Source of the DNA: Variovorax sp. Root473
Lineage (GTDB): Bacteria; Pseudomonadota; Gammaproteobacteria; Burkholderiales; Burkholderiaceae_C
Reading direction: 5' to 3'
DNA: 64,000 nt
Assembly: GCF_001426505.1 (NCBI RefSeq)
Contig: NZ_LMEV01000017.1
Coordinates: forward strand, 784,739 to 848,738
The notes under the pieces were generated by a model. It did no database searches. It was not told where the DNA came from and was given only the letters and a program-made list of their open reading frames with translations. This document shows positions 7,484-16,924 of this stretch, in pieces. Every line of letters begins with the position of its first letter. The stretch's first letter is position 1. The translations under genes were made by a program, and so were the position numbers.

Positions 7484-8227
7484 TCAGTCGTCCCGCGCCT
7501 CGATCGACGAGGCGAACACATAGCCTTCGCTGCGTACCGTCTTGATGTAGCGGGGTTCGCGCGCATCCTCGCGCAGCCGCTGCCGCAGGCGGCTCACCAG
7601 CAGGTCGATCGAGCGCTCGAAGAGTTCGGCTTCGCGGCCCTGCGTGAGGCTCAGCAGCTGGTCGCGGCTCAGCACCTTTTGCGGATGGTCGAGGAACACG
7701 CGCAAGAGCCGGTACTCGGCGCCGCTCAGGGCCACCATCGTGCCGCTGTGGTCCAGCAGATGGCGCGCCACCGTGTCCACCTGCCAGTCGCCGAAGGCCA
7801 GCTTCTGTGAGGGCTCCACCGTGCCCATGTTCGGCGGCAGCATCCGCGTGCGGCGCATCACGGCGCGGATGCGCGCGAGCAGTTCGCGCGCCGAAAAAGG
7901 CTTGGCCAGGTAATCGTCGGCGCCCATCTCCAGGCCCAGGATGCGGTCGGCCTCTTCGCTGCGCGCGGTGAGCATCAGGATCGGCGTGGCCTTGTACTTG
8001 CCGGTGCGCAGATCGCGGCAGAGCGTCAGCCCGTCTTCGCCCGGCAGCATCAGGTCCAGGATGATCAGGTCGAAGGGCCCCGACTCCTCCAGCGCCGCGC
8101 GCATGTGCCGGCCGGTGGGCACCGCCACCACGCGCAGGCCGTTCTTGACCAGGTAGGTCGTGAGCAGTTCGCGGATTTCCCGGTCGTCGTCGACGATGAG
8201 GATGTGGTCGGATGTCTTTGGGGTCAT
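7484..8227 (-). CDS. OmpR-family response regulator
   Basis: A 247-residue two-component regulator. Receiver domain (about 7-120) has the acidic pocket VDDD, phosphoacceptor D58 in IILDLMLP, T88 in LTARS and K109 in LAKPF. The C-terminal winged helix (about 140-240) has LSGAEYRLLRVF and the YIKTVRSEGYVF wing. I chose ATG 8227 over the upstream start because MTPKTSDHILIVDDD fits the family. Its partner is probably the kinase at 12681, now separated by a LysR-Bug-M81 cassette. Motif copy 3 lies in its own promoter, so it may regulate itself. Confidence 0.93.
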   Translation of the reverse strand: MTPKTSDHILIVDDDREIRELLTTYLVKNGLRVVAVPTGRHMRAALEESGPFDLIILDLMLPGEDGLTLCRDLRTGKYKATPILMLTARSEEADRILGLEMGADDYLAKPFSARELLARIRAVMRRTRMLPPNMGTVEPSQKLAFGDWQVDTVARHLLDHSGTMVALSGAEYRLLRVFLDHPQKVLSRDQLLSLTQGREAELFERSIDLLVSRLRQRLREDAREPRYIKTVRSEGYVFASSIEARDD

Positions 8228-8297
8228 GACAGTGGGTGAGGTGTGATGTGCACCGCAGCGCAATGTATCCGGCCTGCAGCGAACGGACAGGGGGTTT

Positions 8298-8342
8298 GTA
8301 TTCGCAAGTATCTGGCAGCGAGCGGCGCGACACTATGTTTCG
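8298..8342 (-). promoter_or_regulatory. Redox-module promoter motif, copy 3 (response-regulator gene)
   Basis: Read on the minus strand, CGAAACATAGTGT starts at 8342 and the direct repeat GATAC-n4-GAATAC starts 30 bases later at 8312, the same spacing as in copy 1. It ends 71 bases before the regulator start. Confidence 0.6.
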
Positions 8343-8402
8343 CCTCTCGCTCGGCCGGCCTGCCGGCGCAGCGGCCCGGATGCCCCGCGACCGCTGGGCG
8401 TT

Positions 8403-9350
8403 TCAGCGGCGGCGCTCCTTCTTTGCGGCGGGGCGCTTTGCGGCGAACACCGAGAAGTTCTGTCCGATCTGCGCGAGCAACCGGTTGGCCGCGACCGGCA
8501 ACGGCCGCCCCTGGCGCACCACCAATCGCACCTGCGCCGACCTGCACAGCGGGTGCGCAAGGTCGAGCGCAACGAGGTGCCCCGCCTCGATCTCCGGCGC
8601 CGCCGCGAGGCCCGCGCCGATGAAAGTCACGCCATCGGTGGAGCGCACGAAGCGCTTGAGAGCGATCACCGAGTTGCTGCGCAGGCTCGGGCGCAGGTTC
8701 ACGTGCTCCGCGTACTCCAGCAGCTCCACGAGCCGCCCGACGCCGTAGCCCGGCGGCATCAGGCCCAGCGGGTAACCGGCGATCTGCCGTATCTGCAGCG
8801 GGCCCGCGATCTTCGTCAGAGGATGCCCCGCGCGCACCAGCAGTTGGGCGGGCGCGGCGGCGCTGGCGAAGAACTCGAGCTGCGCATCGGACTGCGGGTT
8901 GTAGGCCAGACCGATGTGCGCCGCATCGCTCACCACCTCGGCGATCAGCTCGCTCGCGGGCAGCGCATCGAGCACTACCGAGAGCTTCGGGTGCGCCGCG
9001 CAAAACGGCGCGACCACCTGCGCCAGCAACCCGTCGACGAAGCCCTCACTGGCGACGATGCGCACGGTGCCCGCGTCCATCGACTCGATCGCGCGCAGCC
9101 GCTCGATGAGTTGCTCCTGGTGCGCTTGGCAGCCGCGCCAGTACTCGAGCAGGTGGAAGGCGGCATCGGTCGGTGCGACGCCGCGCGCCTGCCGCTCGAA
9201 GAGCAGCAGGCCCAATTCTTCTTCCAGCAATGCGACCTGCCGCGTGATGACTGAAGGCGCGGTGTTGAGCGCATCGGCCGCGCCGCGGATCGAGCCGTGA
9301 ACCAGCACTTCGTGGAAGTACTTCAGTCGCTTCTGGTTGATGTCACGCAT
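8403..9350 (-). CDS. LysR-family transcriptional regulator
   Basis: A 315-residue LysR regulator. The N-terminal winged helix-turn-helix is clear ([19 protein letters not shown], then [17 protein letters not shown] and LLFERQARG). The effector-binding domain covers about 95-300. It is divergent from the Bug/TctC gene at 9501 and shares a 150-base intergenic region with two palindromes, so it probably controls the Bug-M81 pair in response to the substrate. The C-terminus is basic (AAKKERRR). Confidence 0.92.
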   Translation of the reverse strand: MRDINQKRLKYFHEVLVHGSIRGAADALNTAPSVITRQVALLEEELGLLLFERQARGVAPTDAAFHLLEYWRGCQAHQEQLIERLRAIESMDAGTVRIVASEGFVDGLLAQVVAPFCAAHPKLSVVLDALPASELIAEVVSDAAHIGLAYNPQSDAQLEFFASAAAPAQLLVRAGHPLTKIAGPLQIRQIAGYPLGLMPPGYGVGRLVELLEYAEHVNLRPSLRSNSVIALKRFVRSTDGVTFIGAGLAAAPEIEAGHLVALDLAHPLCRSAQVRLVVRQGRPLPVAANRLLAQIGQNFSVFAAKRPAAKKERRR

Positions 9351-9370
9351 GGCGTTCGCTCCTCGCAATC

Positions 9371-9387
9371 GTTGCCTGGCAGGCAAC
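9371..9387. promoter_or_regulatory. Palindromic operator between LysR and Bug genes
   Basis: A perfect 17-bp palindrome, GTTGCCTG-G-CAGGCAAC, 21 bases upstream of the LysR start. It fits a LysR-type regulator site (inference). Confidence 0.55.
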
Positions 9388-9430
9388 GAAGTGGTCAAAA
9401 AGTTGCTGTTGCTCGAACAGATGCTACCCC

Positions 9431-9443
9431 GAACAATTTGTTC
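9431..9443. promoter_or_regulatory. Second palindrome between LysR and Bug genes
   Basis: GAACAATTTGTTC is a 13-bp palindrome, 58 bases upstream of the Bug gene. It may be an activation site or a separate operator. Confidence 0.4.
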
Positions 9444-9500
9444 CACGCGATTCCCCGCGTCCACCGCCCGCTCCACGCAGTCTGGAAAGAAGAGGATCCC

Positions 9501-10526
9501 ATGAGAGACATTCCGAAGACCCCCATCGCCCGCGCGTTCGCGGGCATCGCCGCCCTTGCGGCCGCGCTTGTCGTCAATGCGGCGACCGCCGGCCCGGCGC
9601 TCGCCGCGGAGACTTTTCCGTCCAAGCCGGTGACCATGCTGGTCGCTTTCCCGCCCGGTGGCCCCGCCGACGTGCTCGCGCGCGCCATGCAGCCGTCGAT
9701 GGCGAAGTTGCTCGGGCAGCCGCTCATCATCGAGAACCTGCCGGGCGCAGGCGGCGCACTCGCCGTGCAACGTCTTCTGAGCAAGCCGGCCGACGGCTAC
9801 ACGCTCATCATGGGGTCGCCCAACGAGGCGATCCTCGCACCGCTGTCCAACGCATCGGCGAAATACAAGCCCGAGGAGCTCGCGCTGATCGCGCCGATCT
9901 CCACGCACCCGCTGGTGGTGATGGCGCGCAACGACCTGCCGTATGCGTCGCTCGAGGAGCTCATCGCCGCCGCGAGAAAGCCCGGCAGCCAGAGCCTCAC
10001 TTTCGGCAGCCCGGGGCACGGCTCGATGTACCACATCGTCTCCGAATACCTGGCGCAGACCACGGGCGCCAAGCTGCTGCACGTGCCCTACAAGGGCGCC
10101 ACGCCGATGATGCAGGATCTGGTCGGCCAGCAGATCGACATCACGATCCTGCCGAACCTGGGCGCCTCGATCCAGCTGCTGGAGGGCCACAAGATCAAGG
10201 CCATCGACGTGCTCGACACGCAGCGCATGCGCACGCTGCCCGACGTGCCCGCCATCTCCGAAGGAAACGTTGCGAAGAAGAGCGAATTCGTGCATTCGGT
10301 CTGGCTGGCCGTGATGTCCAAGGCCGGCATTCCGGACGATCGGCTGCGCGTGCTGCTGCAGGCCTCGCAGCAAGCCATCCAGTCGCCCGAGATGGTCAAG
10401 GCGCTGGCCCTGTCGGGCACGGTGCCCATGAAGCCGCAACCCCTTGCCGACTCCGCGAAGTTCTACGTCCAGGAGACGGAGAAGTTCAAGAAGATGGCCC
10501 GCTCCATTCAACTGACCGCCCAATGA
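9501..10526 (+). CDS. Bug-family (TctC) periplasmic substrate-binding protein
   Basis: A 341-residue tripartite-tricarboxylate-type binding protein. A long signal peptide (about 1-36, ending ALAAE) precedes the domain with [40 protein letters not shown] and a C-terminal helix. Bug proteins bind carboxylates, amino acids or vitamins. No TctA or TctB membrane partner is in the window, which is common for Bug orphans in Comamonadaceae. The stop overlaps the start of the M81 gene, so both are co-translated; the substrate may be the product or precursor of the M81 enzyme. Confidence 0.92.
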   Translation: MRDIPKTPIARAFAGIAALAAALVVNAATAGPALAAETFPSKPVTMLVAFPPGGPADVLARAMQPSMAKLLGQPLIIENLPGAGGALAVQRLLSKPADGYTLIMGSPNEAILAPLSNASAKYKPEELALIAPISTHPLVVMARNDLPYASLEELIAAARKPGSQSLTFGSPGHGSMYHIVSEYLAQTTGAKLLHVPYKGATPMMQDLVGQQIDITILPNLGASIQLLEGHKIKAIDVLDTQRMRTLPDVPAISEGNVAKKSEFVHSVWLAVMSKAGIPDDRLRVLLQASQQAIQSPEMVKALALSGTVPMKPQPLADSAKFYVQETEKFKKMARSIQLTAQ

Positions 10527-12010
10527 TGATGAACATCCTCGTCGCCGGTTTCCAGCATGAGACCAACACCTTCGCGCCCACCGTGGCCTCGTACGACAGC
10601 TTCGTGCGCGGCGAAGATTTTCCGGGTCTCGTGCGGGGCGAAGGGCTCTTCGGCCTGCTCAATGTCAACCTGCCCGCGAGCGGCTTCATCAACTTCGTGC
10701 GCGAGAAGGGGCATGCCGTCACGCCCGTCATCTGGGCCGGCGCGGGCGCCTCGGCGCATGTGACCACCGATGCCTACGAGCGCATCGCGGGCGAGATCAT
10801 CGAAGCGGCGAAGACGGCATCGTTCGATGCGATCTACCTCGACCTGCACGGCGCGATGGTCGCGCAGCACCTCGATGACGGCGAAGGTGAACTGCTTGCG
10901 CGCATCCGCGCGGTGGTGGGGCCGCAGATGAAGATCGTGGTGTCGCTCGATTCGCATGCCAACGTCACCACGCAGATGCTCTCGCTCGCGGATGGGCTAG
11001 TGGCGTATCGCACCTATCCGCACATCGACATGGCCGACACGGGCCGCCGCGCCGGCGAGCTGCTGCTCGCCCTCACCGGCAGCGACGCACCCGCCCATCG
11101 CGTGGCACGGCGCGTGCCGTTCCTCATCCCGGTGAACAGCATGTCCACCATGATGCAGCCCGCGCGCGGCATGTACGACCTGCTCGAAGAGCTGGAGAAG
11201 GAGGGCGTGCTCTCGCTCTCGTTCGCACCTGGCTTTCCGGCCTCCGACTTCGCGCAGTGCGGCCCGGTGGTCTGGGGCTACGGCTTCGACGCGGCGCGTA
11301 TCGAGCGGGCCATCGATGCGCTGTTCTCCCGCATCTGCCATCCCGAGCACCAATGGGCGGTGCACTTCGAGGAACCCGATGCCGCGGTGCTGCGCGCGAT
11401 GCAGGTCGCGCAAACGGCCACGCGCCCGGTGATCCTCGCGGACACGCAGGACAACCCCGGTGTCGGTGGCGACTCCAACACCACGGGCCTGCTGCGCGCG
11501 CTCCTGAAGCACGGCGCGCAGGATGCGGCGCTGGGCCTCATCTGCGATCCGGCCGCCGCTGCTGCAGCGCATGCGGCGGGCGTGGGCGCATGGATCGACA
11601 TCGCACTGGGCGGCTGTCCGCAGGTCGAGGGCGACGCACCGCTGCGCGGCAGTTTCCAGGTCGAAGCGCTGGCCGACGGCAAGTTCGTCTACGGCGGTCC
11701 GATGATGAACGGCAAGGCCTCCGACCTCGGGCCGATGGCGTGCCTTCGCATCGGCGGCGTGCGCATCGCGGTGAGCTCGGCGAAGGCGCAACTGCTGGAC
11801 CGCAACATGTACCACCTCGTCGGCATCGCGCCCGAGCAGATGAAGATCCTCGTGAACAAGAGCTCGGTGCACTTTCGCGCCGACTTCGCGGCCATCGCCC
11901 AAGAGATCCTCGTGGTGCGGTCGCCCGGGCCGTTCATCGCCGATCCGTCGCAGCTGCCGTGGCAAAACCTGGCCAGGGAAATGCGCACGCGACCACGCGG
12001 CGCGGGCTGA
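10523..12010 (+). CDS. M81-family metallopeptidase (MlrC-like)
   Basis: A 495-residue MlrC-type protein. The family was named for a step in microcystin breakdown, but most members act on unknown peptides or amide compounds. Motifs seen: [11 protein letters not shown] near the N-terminus, [30 protein letters not shown], and the C-terminal domain start with [16 protein letters not shown]. It overlaps the Bug gene by 4 bases; the pair plus divergent LysR looks like an uptake-and-hydrolysis cassette. It sits inside the redox module, splitting the regulator from the kinase. Confidence 0.88.
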   Translation: MMMNILVAGFQHETNTFAPTVASYDSFVRGEDFPGLVRGEGLFGLLNVNLPASGFINFVREKGHAVTPVIWAGAGASAHVTTDAYERIAGEIIEAAKTASFDAIYLDLHGAMVAQHLDDGEGELLARIRAVVGPQMKIVVSLDSHANVTTQMLSLADGLVAYRTYPHIDMADTGRRAGELLLALTGSDAPAHRVARRVPFLIPVNSMSTMMQPARGMYDLLEELEKEGVLSLSFAPGFPASDFAQCGPVVWGYGFDAARIERAIDALFSRICHPEHQWAVHFEEPDAAVLRAMQVAQTATRPVILADTQDNPGVGGDSNTTGLLRALLKHGAQDAALGLICDPAAAAAAHAAGVGAWIDIALGGCPQVEGDAPLRGSFQVEALADGKFVYGGPMMNGKASDLGPMACLRIGGVRIAVSSAKAQLLDRNMYHLVGIAPEQMKILVNKSSVHFRADFAAIAQEILVVRSPGPFIADPSQLPWQNLAREMRTRPRGAG

Positions 12011-12024
12011 AATCCGCCCGGCCG

Positions 12025-12072
12025 TGAAACGTACTGTGTGGGTTTCTTGGGCAGATACAAAGGCATACGCAA
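12025..12072 (+). promoter_or_regulatory. Redox-module promoter motif, copy 2 (ohr)
   Basis: TGAAACGTACTGTGTG (12025-12040) is followed 29 bases later by GATAC-n4-GCATAC (12054-12068). The first block differs from copy 1 in one base of 16. The motif ends 75 bases before the Ohr/OsmC start. Confidence 0.6.
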
Positions 12073-12142
12073 GGTGCACCCGTCGGCGGGGAGCGACCCA
12101 ACAATCCGGTCCGTTCCCAACCAACCCTTCCAAGGAAACACC

Positions 12143-12559
12143 ATGACCTCCACCGAAAAGATCCTCTACACCGGAAAGACCCACACCACCGGCGGCCGCG
12201 ACGGCACCTCGACCAGCAGCGACGGCCGCCTGGACATCAAGCTCTCCTCCCCCGGCGGCCCGGGCATCGGCACCAACCCCGAGCAACTCTTCGCCGCCGG
12301 CTGGTCCGCCTGCTTCATCGGCGCGATGGGCCTGGCCGCCGGCAAGCTGAAGATCAAGCTGCCCGCGGACCTGGCCGTGGACACCGAGGTGGACCTGGCC
12401 CACACCGACGGCGCGCACTTCCTGAAGGCCCGCCTGAACGTCAGCGTGCCCGGCATCGAGCGCGACGTCGTCCAGTCGCTGGTGGATGCGGCGCACGAGA
12501 CATGCCCGTACTCCAAGGCCACGCGCGGCAACATCGACGTCGCCATCCAGGTGGTCTGA
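12143..12559 (+). CDS. ohr: Organic hydroperoxide resistance protein (Ohr/OsmC family)
   Basis: A 138-residue thiol peroxidase that reduces organic hydroperoxides. Both catalytic cysteines are present: C57 in GWSACFIGA and C121 in HETCPYSKATR, along with the Ohr signature NPEQLFAAG. It is preceded by AAGGAA and by promoter motif copy 2. No OhrR gene is nearby, so the usual MarR-type control is absent here; the shared promoter motif suggests control by the two-component system instead (inference). Confidence 0.92.
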   Translation: MTSTEKILYTGKTHTTGGRDGTSTSSDGRLDIKLSSPGGPGIGTNPEQLFAAGWSACFIGAMGLAAGKLKIKLPADLAVDTEVDLAHTDGAHFLKARLNVSVPGIERDVVQSLVDAAHETCPYSKATRGNIDVAIQVV

Positions 12560-12680
12560 CCCCGAGACCTCACACACAACAGGCCTGCACGGGTAATGTT
12601 CCATGTCGCTGCTTGCTGCTGAACACACTGCGATACATGCGAGGGGCTTTCCAACGAGGCCCGGGTCTATAAACGAGCCC

Positions 12681-14045
12681 ATGTCCACCTCACCCGCTAG
12701 CCCCGTCGTCGTGAATCCTTCTGCCGGCAAGACCGGCAGCCTGCGCCGCCTGGCGCCGCGATCGCTGTTCTCCCGCGTGACACTGATCATCGTGGTGGGC
12801 CTGGCGATCGCCCAGCTGCTCACCTTCGCCGCCATCCGCTACGAGCGCGATATGGCGATGCGCGAGCTGATGATGATCGGCATCGAGCGCGACATCGCCA
12901 GCTCGGTCGCCATCCTCGACCGCCTGCCCGCCGCCGAACGCCCCGCCTGGCTCGAGAAGCTGGAGCGGCGCAACTACCGCTTCGTGCTGGGCGGCACGGC
13001 CCAGGGCGTGGCGCCCCAGTCGCTGCTGTCGCAGCAGTTCGCCGCCGCCATCGTCGATGCGATGCGCCCATTCGAGATCGTCAAGGTCGGCGAAGTGCTG
13101 CAGCCGCCCGAAGGCCTGGAGATTCAGGTGCGCATGACCGATGGTGCCTCGGTGGTCGTGCATGCGCGCCGCGTGGGCATGCCGGTGTCGCGCTGGGTCA
13201 TGTGGCTGCTGGCCATCCAGCTGCTGGTGCTGGCCGTGTGCGCCTGGGTCGCCGTGCGGCTGGTCACGCGGCCGCTGGCCGAGCTGGCAGCCGCCGCCGA
13301 CGACCTGGGGCCCGACCTGAAGGCGCACAAGCTCGCGGAAGAAGGCCCCACCGAAGTGGCGCACGCCGCGCGCGCCTTCAATGCGATGCAGCAGCGCATC
13401 GGCGGCTACATGTCCGAACGCGTGGAGATCCTCGCGGCCATCTCGCACGACCTGCAGACGCCGATCACGCGGATGCGGCTGCGCACCGAGATGATGGACA
13501 ACGAACACGACCGCACCAAGTTCCGCCAGGACCTGGACGCGATGAATTCGCTGGTGCGCGAAGGCGTGACCTACGCGCGCACGCTGCACGGTGCCACCGA
13601 GCCGCCGCTGCGCATGGATGCCGATGCGCTGCTCGAAAGCATGCAGGCCGACTACGAGGATGCCGGCAAGACGGTGCACCTGGAAGGCAAGGCGGGCGCG
13701 CCGATCGTGGGCCGCCCGAACGCGATGCGCCGCATCGTCATGAACCTGATCGACAACGCGCTGATCTTCGGCAGCGATGTGCGCGTGCGCGTGCAGGCCG
13801 GCGAGGGGCAGTTGGCCATCGCCGTCGTCGACAACGGCCCCGGCATTCCGCCCGACGAACTGGACGCGGTGCTCAAGCCCTTCTACCGCGTCGAGAGCTC
13901 GCGCAACCGCAGCACCGGCGGCACCGGCCTCGGCCTGGCCATCGCGCACCAGCTGGCGATGGCGATGGGCGCCGAGCTCAAGCTGCAGAACCGCTCCGAA
14001 GGCGGACTGGAGGCACGCCTGACCATGCCCACGCGAATCACCTAG
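12681..14045 (+). CDS. Membrane sensor histidine kinase
   Basis: A 454-residue EnvZ-like kinase. Two membrane segments (about 34-54 and 172-194) enclose a periplasmic sensor of about 115 residues. HAMP (about 195-245) leads to the dimerisation domain with the phosphorylated His256 in ISHDLQTPITRM. The catalytic domain has the N box NLIDNAL, G1 DNGPGIP, F box and G2 GGTGLGLAIA. The start at 12681 is chosen over 12603 because the upstream part lacks similarity. It probably pairs with the OmpR regulator at 7484; DipZ follows. Confidence 0.92.
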   Translation: MSTSPASPVVVNPSAGKTGSLRRLAPRSLFSRVTLIIVVGLAIAQLLTFAAIRYERDMAMRELMMIGIERDIASSVAILDRLPAAERPAWLEKLERRNYRFVLGGTAQGVAPQSLLSQQFAAAIVDAMRPFEIVKVGEVLQPPEGLEIQVRMTDGASVVVHARRVGMPVSRWVMWLLAIQLLVLAVCAWVAVRLVTRPLAELAAAADDLGPDLKAHKLAEEGPTEVAHAARAFNAMQQRIGGYMSERVEILAAISHDLQTPITRMRLRTEMMDNEHDRTKFRQDLDAMNSLVREGVTYARTLHGATEPPLRMDADALLESMQADYEDAGKTVHLEGKAGAPIVGRPNAMRRIVMNLIDNALIFGSDVRVRVQAGEGQLAIAVVDNGPGIPPDELDAVLKPFYRVESSRNRSTGGTGLGLAIAHQLAMAMGAELKLQNRSEGGLEARLTMPTRIT

Positions 14046-14180
14046 AGGAAAGCGGGCCGCGCACGCCGCAGCCGTTTCCATTCCATCTGCTTCCTGCAAC
14101 CCGCGGCTCGTACGTCGAGACCGTGAAGCCCCCGCACGCCCCGACCGTGCGCTTCGACCACCACAGACGAGACCCGAACC

Positions 14181-15986
14181 ATGCTGCTCCTTCTGATTGC
14201 CTACCTCGGCGGAGTGCTCACCATCCTGAGCCCCTGCATCCTGCCGGTGCTGCCCTTCGTGTTCGCGCGGGTCGACCGTCCGTTCGGCTCGCACGGCCTG
14301 CCGATGTTGCTGGGCATGGCGGTGGCCTTCGCCGCCATCGCCACGCTGGCAGCAGTGGGCGGCGGCTGGGTGGTCACGGTCAACGAGTACGGGCGCCATG
14401 CCGCGATCGCGATGCTCGCGCTGTTCGGCGTGACGCTGCTGTTCCCGAGCCTGGCCGACCGCATGAGCCGGCCCCTGGTGGCGCTGGGCATCCGCCTGGC
14501 CGAAGCGCAACCCGAGGACCAAAACGCAAAGGCTTCGGTGTTCTCGCCGCTGCTGCTGGGCGTCGGCACGGGCCTGCTATGGGCGCCGTGCGCGGGACCG
14601 ATCCTGGGGCTCATCCTGACGGGCGCGGCGCTCAACGGCGCGAGCGTCGGCACCTCGGTGCTGCTGCTGGCTTATGCGGCCGGTGCATGCACCTCGCTGG
14701 CGGCGGCGCTGCTGCTCGGCGGGCGCGTGTTCGCGGTCATGAAGCGGTCGCTGCACACGAGCGAATGGGTGCGCCGCGGAGCGGGCGTGGCCGTTCTGGT
14801 GGGCGTGGGCGCCATTGCGTTGGGGCTGGACACCGGCGTGCTCAGCCAGCTCTCGGTGGGCACCACCTCGGCACTCGAACAAGCACTCGTGGAGCAGATC
14901 GACATGTCCAAGCCGCAACCACCATCCAGACCACTGGTCGAATCGCCCTCGCAGCAGCAAGACACCGGCTTCGTCAAAACGGCTGCCGTGCTCCCCGAAC
15001 CGACGCCCGTGCGCAGGCTCGGCATCGAAGGCCAGTTCCCCTCGCTCGCCGGCGCGACCGAATGGATCAACTCGCCGCCGCTGACCCCCGAGGCTCTGCG
15101 CGGCAAGGTCGTGCTGGTCGACTTCTGGACCTACTCTTGCATCAACTGCCTGCGCACGCTGCCCTACGTTCGCGCCTGGACCGAGAAGTACAAGGACGCG
15201 GGCCTCGTCGTCCTTGGCGTGCACTCGCCCGAATTCGCGTTCGAGAAGCGTTCGGCCAACGTGCGCAAGGCGACGAAGGACCTCGGCATCGATTTCCCGG
15301 TGGCGCTGGACAACGACTTCAAGATCTGGCGCGGCTTCGACAACCAGGCCTGGCCCGCGTTCTATTTCATCGATGCAGAAGGCCGCATCCGCTATCACCA
15401 GTTCGGCGAGAACCAATACGACAAGGTCGAGCAGATCCTCCAGCAGTTGCTGGCCGAAGCCGGACAGCGCAACCTGCCGGATGGCGTGGTTGCACCGAAG
15501 GGCGAGGGCACCCAGGCTGCGCCGGGCAACAAGCTCGCGATGTCGGGCGAGACCTATGTGGGCGCAGAGCGGGCACAAGGCTTCGCATCGCCCGGCGGTC
15601 TGGTGAACGGCCGTGCGCATGTCTACCAAAGCCCCGTGATGCTGCGCACGAACCAGTGGGCGCTCGCCGGCGAATGGACGGTGGAGCCCGAGCGCGCCGT
15701 GTCCAACCGGCCTAACGGCCGCATCGCCTACCGCTTCCAGGCGCGCGACCTGCACCTGGTGCTCGGGCCGATGACCGATGGCAAGCCGGTGCGCTTTCGT
15801 GTGCTCATCGACGGCAAGGCGCCTCTCGCGGACCACGGCACCGACACCGATGCAGAGGGCTACGGGACGATCGAGGCGCAAAAGCTCTACCAGCTCGTTC
15901 GCCAGACGAAGGGCGAGAAGGAGCGGCTGTTCGAGATCGAGTTTCTGGACGGTGGGGCTCAGGCGTACGCCTTCACGTTCGGCTGA
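14181..15986 (+). CDS. DipZ-type cytochrome c biogenesis/thioredoxin membrane protein
   Basis: A 601-residue fusion. The N-terminal CcdA-like domain has about six membrane helices with the paired cysteines C19 (LSPCILP) and WAPCAGP near 138, which carry electrons across the membrane. A periplasmic thioredoxin-like domain follows (about 285-430) with C320-I-N-C323. The C-terminal 150 residues form the beta-rich DipZ domain (YVGAERAQGF, VLGPMTDGKPVRFRVLIDG). It likely supplies reducing power to the TlpA-like protein and to envelope peroxide defence. It follows the kinase after 135 bases. Confidence 0.9.
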   Translation: MLLLLIAYLGGVLTILSPCILPVLPFVFARVDRPFGSHGLPMLLGMAVAFAAIATLAAVGGGWVVTVNEYGRHAAIAMLALFGVTLLFPSLADRMSRPLVALGIRLAEAQPEDQNAKASVFSPLLLGVGTGLLWAPCAGPILGLILTGAALNGASVGTSVLLLAYAAGACTSLAAALLLGGRVFAVMKRSLHTSEWVRRGAGVAVLVGVGAIALGLDTGVLSQLSVGTTSALEQALVEQIDMSKPQPPSRPLVESPSQQQDTGFVKTAAVLPEPTPVRRLGIEGQFPSLAGATEWINSPPLTPEALRGKVVLVDFWTYSCINCLRTLPYVRAWTEKYKDAGLVVLGVHSPEFAFEKRSANVRKATKDLGIDFPVALDNDFKIWRGFDNQAWPAFYFIDAEGRIRYHQFGENQYDKVEQILQQLLAEAGQRNLPDGVVAPKGEGTQAAPGNKLAMSGETYVGAERAQGFASPGGLVNGRAHVYQSPVMLRTNQWALAGEWTVEPERAVSNRPNGRIAYRFQARDLHLVLGPMTDGKPVRFRVLIDGKAPLADHGTDTDAEGYGTIEAQKLYQLVRQTKGEKERLFEIEFLDGGAQAYAFTFG

Positions 15987-16012
15987 AGTCGCCGTCGGCG
16001 TGTAAGTTGACT

Positions 16013-16042
16013 GGGCGTCCATGGATTGGACGCCCCTTTCCC
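16013..16042 (+). terminator. Rho-independent terminator after dipZ
   Basis: A perfect 9-bp stem, GGGCGTCCA (16013-16021) with TGGACGCCC (16027-16035), is followed by CTTTCCCTTTTC. It ends the redox module. Confidence 0.75.
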
Positions 16043-16149
16043 TTTTCTTTACCCACAGTGTTCAGCGATGCTGCAATGTTTGCCGTGAGCTTCGCGACCC
16101 GCGCCAGCCCGGATCGGGATGCTGTCGCCGGTCGGGCCTGCATTGCTGA

Positions 16150-16395
16150 GATAACGTTTTGTAGATGTCGCCCTCCAGGCCTTCGCGAATGCCGGCAAAT
16201 CGGCGTCGACTTCGCCCTTGTGGGTCGTGCACATGCCGTGGGGCGCGCTTTTGTAGACTTGCAGGAGGGCGTCTTTCACGAGTTTGGCCGATAGCAATGC
16301 GGAGTCGGCGAGGGGTACGATCTGGCCGTCGTCTGCGTGCAGGATCAGCGTGCAGACGTCGATTCTCTTCAGGTCTTCGCTGACGTGGCTGCGTG
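16150..16395 (-). pseudogene. Alpha/beta hydrolase (chloroperoxidase-like), C-terminal fragment
   Basis: About 65 residues match the end of non-haem chloroperoxidase-like hydrolases: SEDLKRIDV, TLILHADDGQIVPLADSA (acid residue of the triad) and APHGMCTTHK (catalytic His). The nucleophile region is absent. Upstream in the same frame the sequence switches to a quinone oxidoreductase, so this is a chimeric scar of two broken genes. Confidence 0.75.
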
Positions 16396-16399
16396 GACA

Positions 16400-16832
16400 A
16401 AAGCGATCACCCGGCTGGACCGGGTAAAAATTGGTGGCGAAATGGCTGGCAGTCAGCCCCTGCCTCATCACCGAGGCAGCGATCTTTTCGTCGATACCGT
16501 CGGGGACGGACACCAGCGGATCAACCGGGATGGCGATCTTCCGCGCGTCGCTGCCGGGTGCTTAGACGCAGGCCACACGTTGACCGACCGCGACGCCGTC
16601 AACACCTTCGCCCACGGCCTGCATGCGGCCTGCGCCCTCAACGCCCAGGATCTTCAGATTGGGCATTTCTGTCTATGCCATGCCCTGACGCACCGATGTC
16701 CATGAAGTTGACGCCGGCAAAAGCGATGTGCACCGGGACCATCCCTGGGGCGGGTAGTGGGTCCGGCTGATCCACATGAGCCAACACGCCGACATCGCCG
16801 GTTTGGTTCATCGCAACTGCTTTCAGTGCCAT
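16400..16832 (-). pseudogene. Quinone oxidoreductase (zinc-type ADH family), N-terminal fragment with frameshifts
   Basis: The first about 130 residues of a QOR-type enzyme are spread over three frames: MALKAVAMNQTGDVGVL and FAGVNFMDIG (from 16832), then MPNLKILGVEGAGRMQAVGEGV, then VPDGIDEKIAASVMRQGLTA to YPVQPGD. A stop near 16563 and frame changes prevent translation. The NADPH-binding Rossmann half is missing, replaced by the hydrolase fragment. Confidence 0.8.
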
Positions 16833-16924
16833 TCCTTATTCACATTGAGGTTCGAAAGAAGGGTTGGCGCCGTTTGGAAGCGATCTTGCTCACGCCGCAC
16901 GTGGGTCCGCCTGCGCGAGGCTGT

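Noticed and set aside
12600-12640. A fourth copy of the redox promoter motif before the kinase (GATACATGCG)
   Set aside because: Only one half of the direct repeat is present and the GAAAC block is missing at the expected distance.
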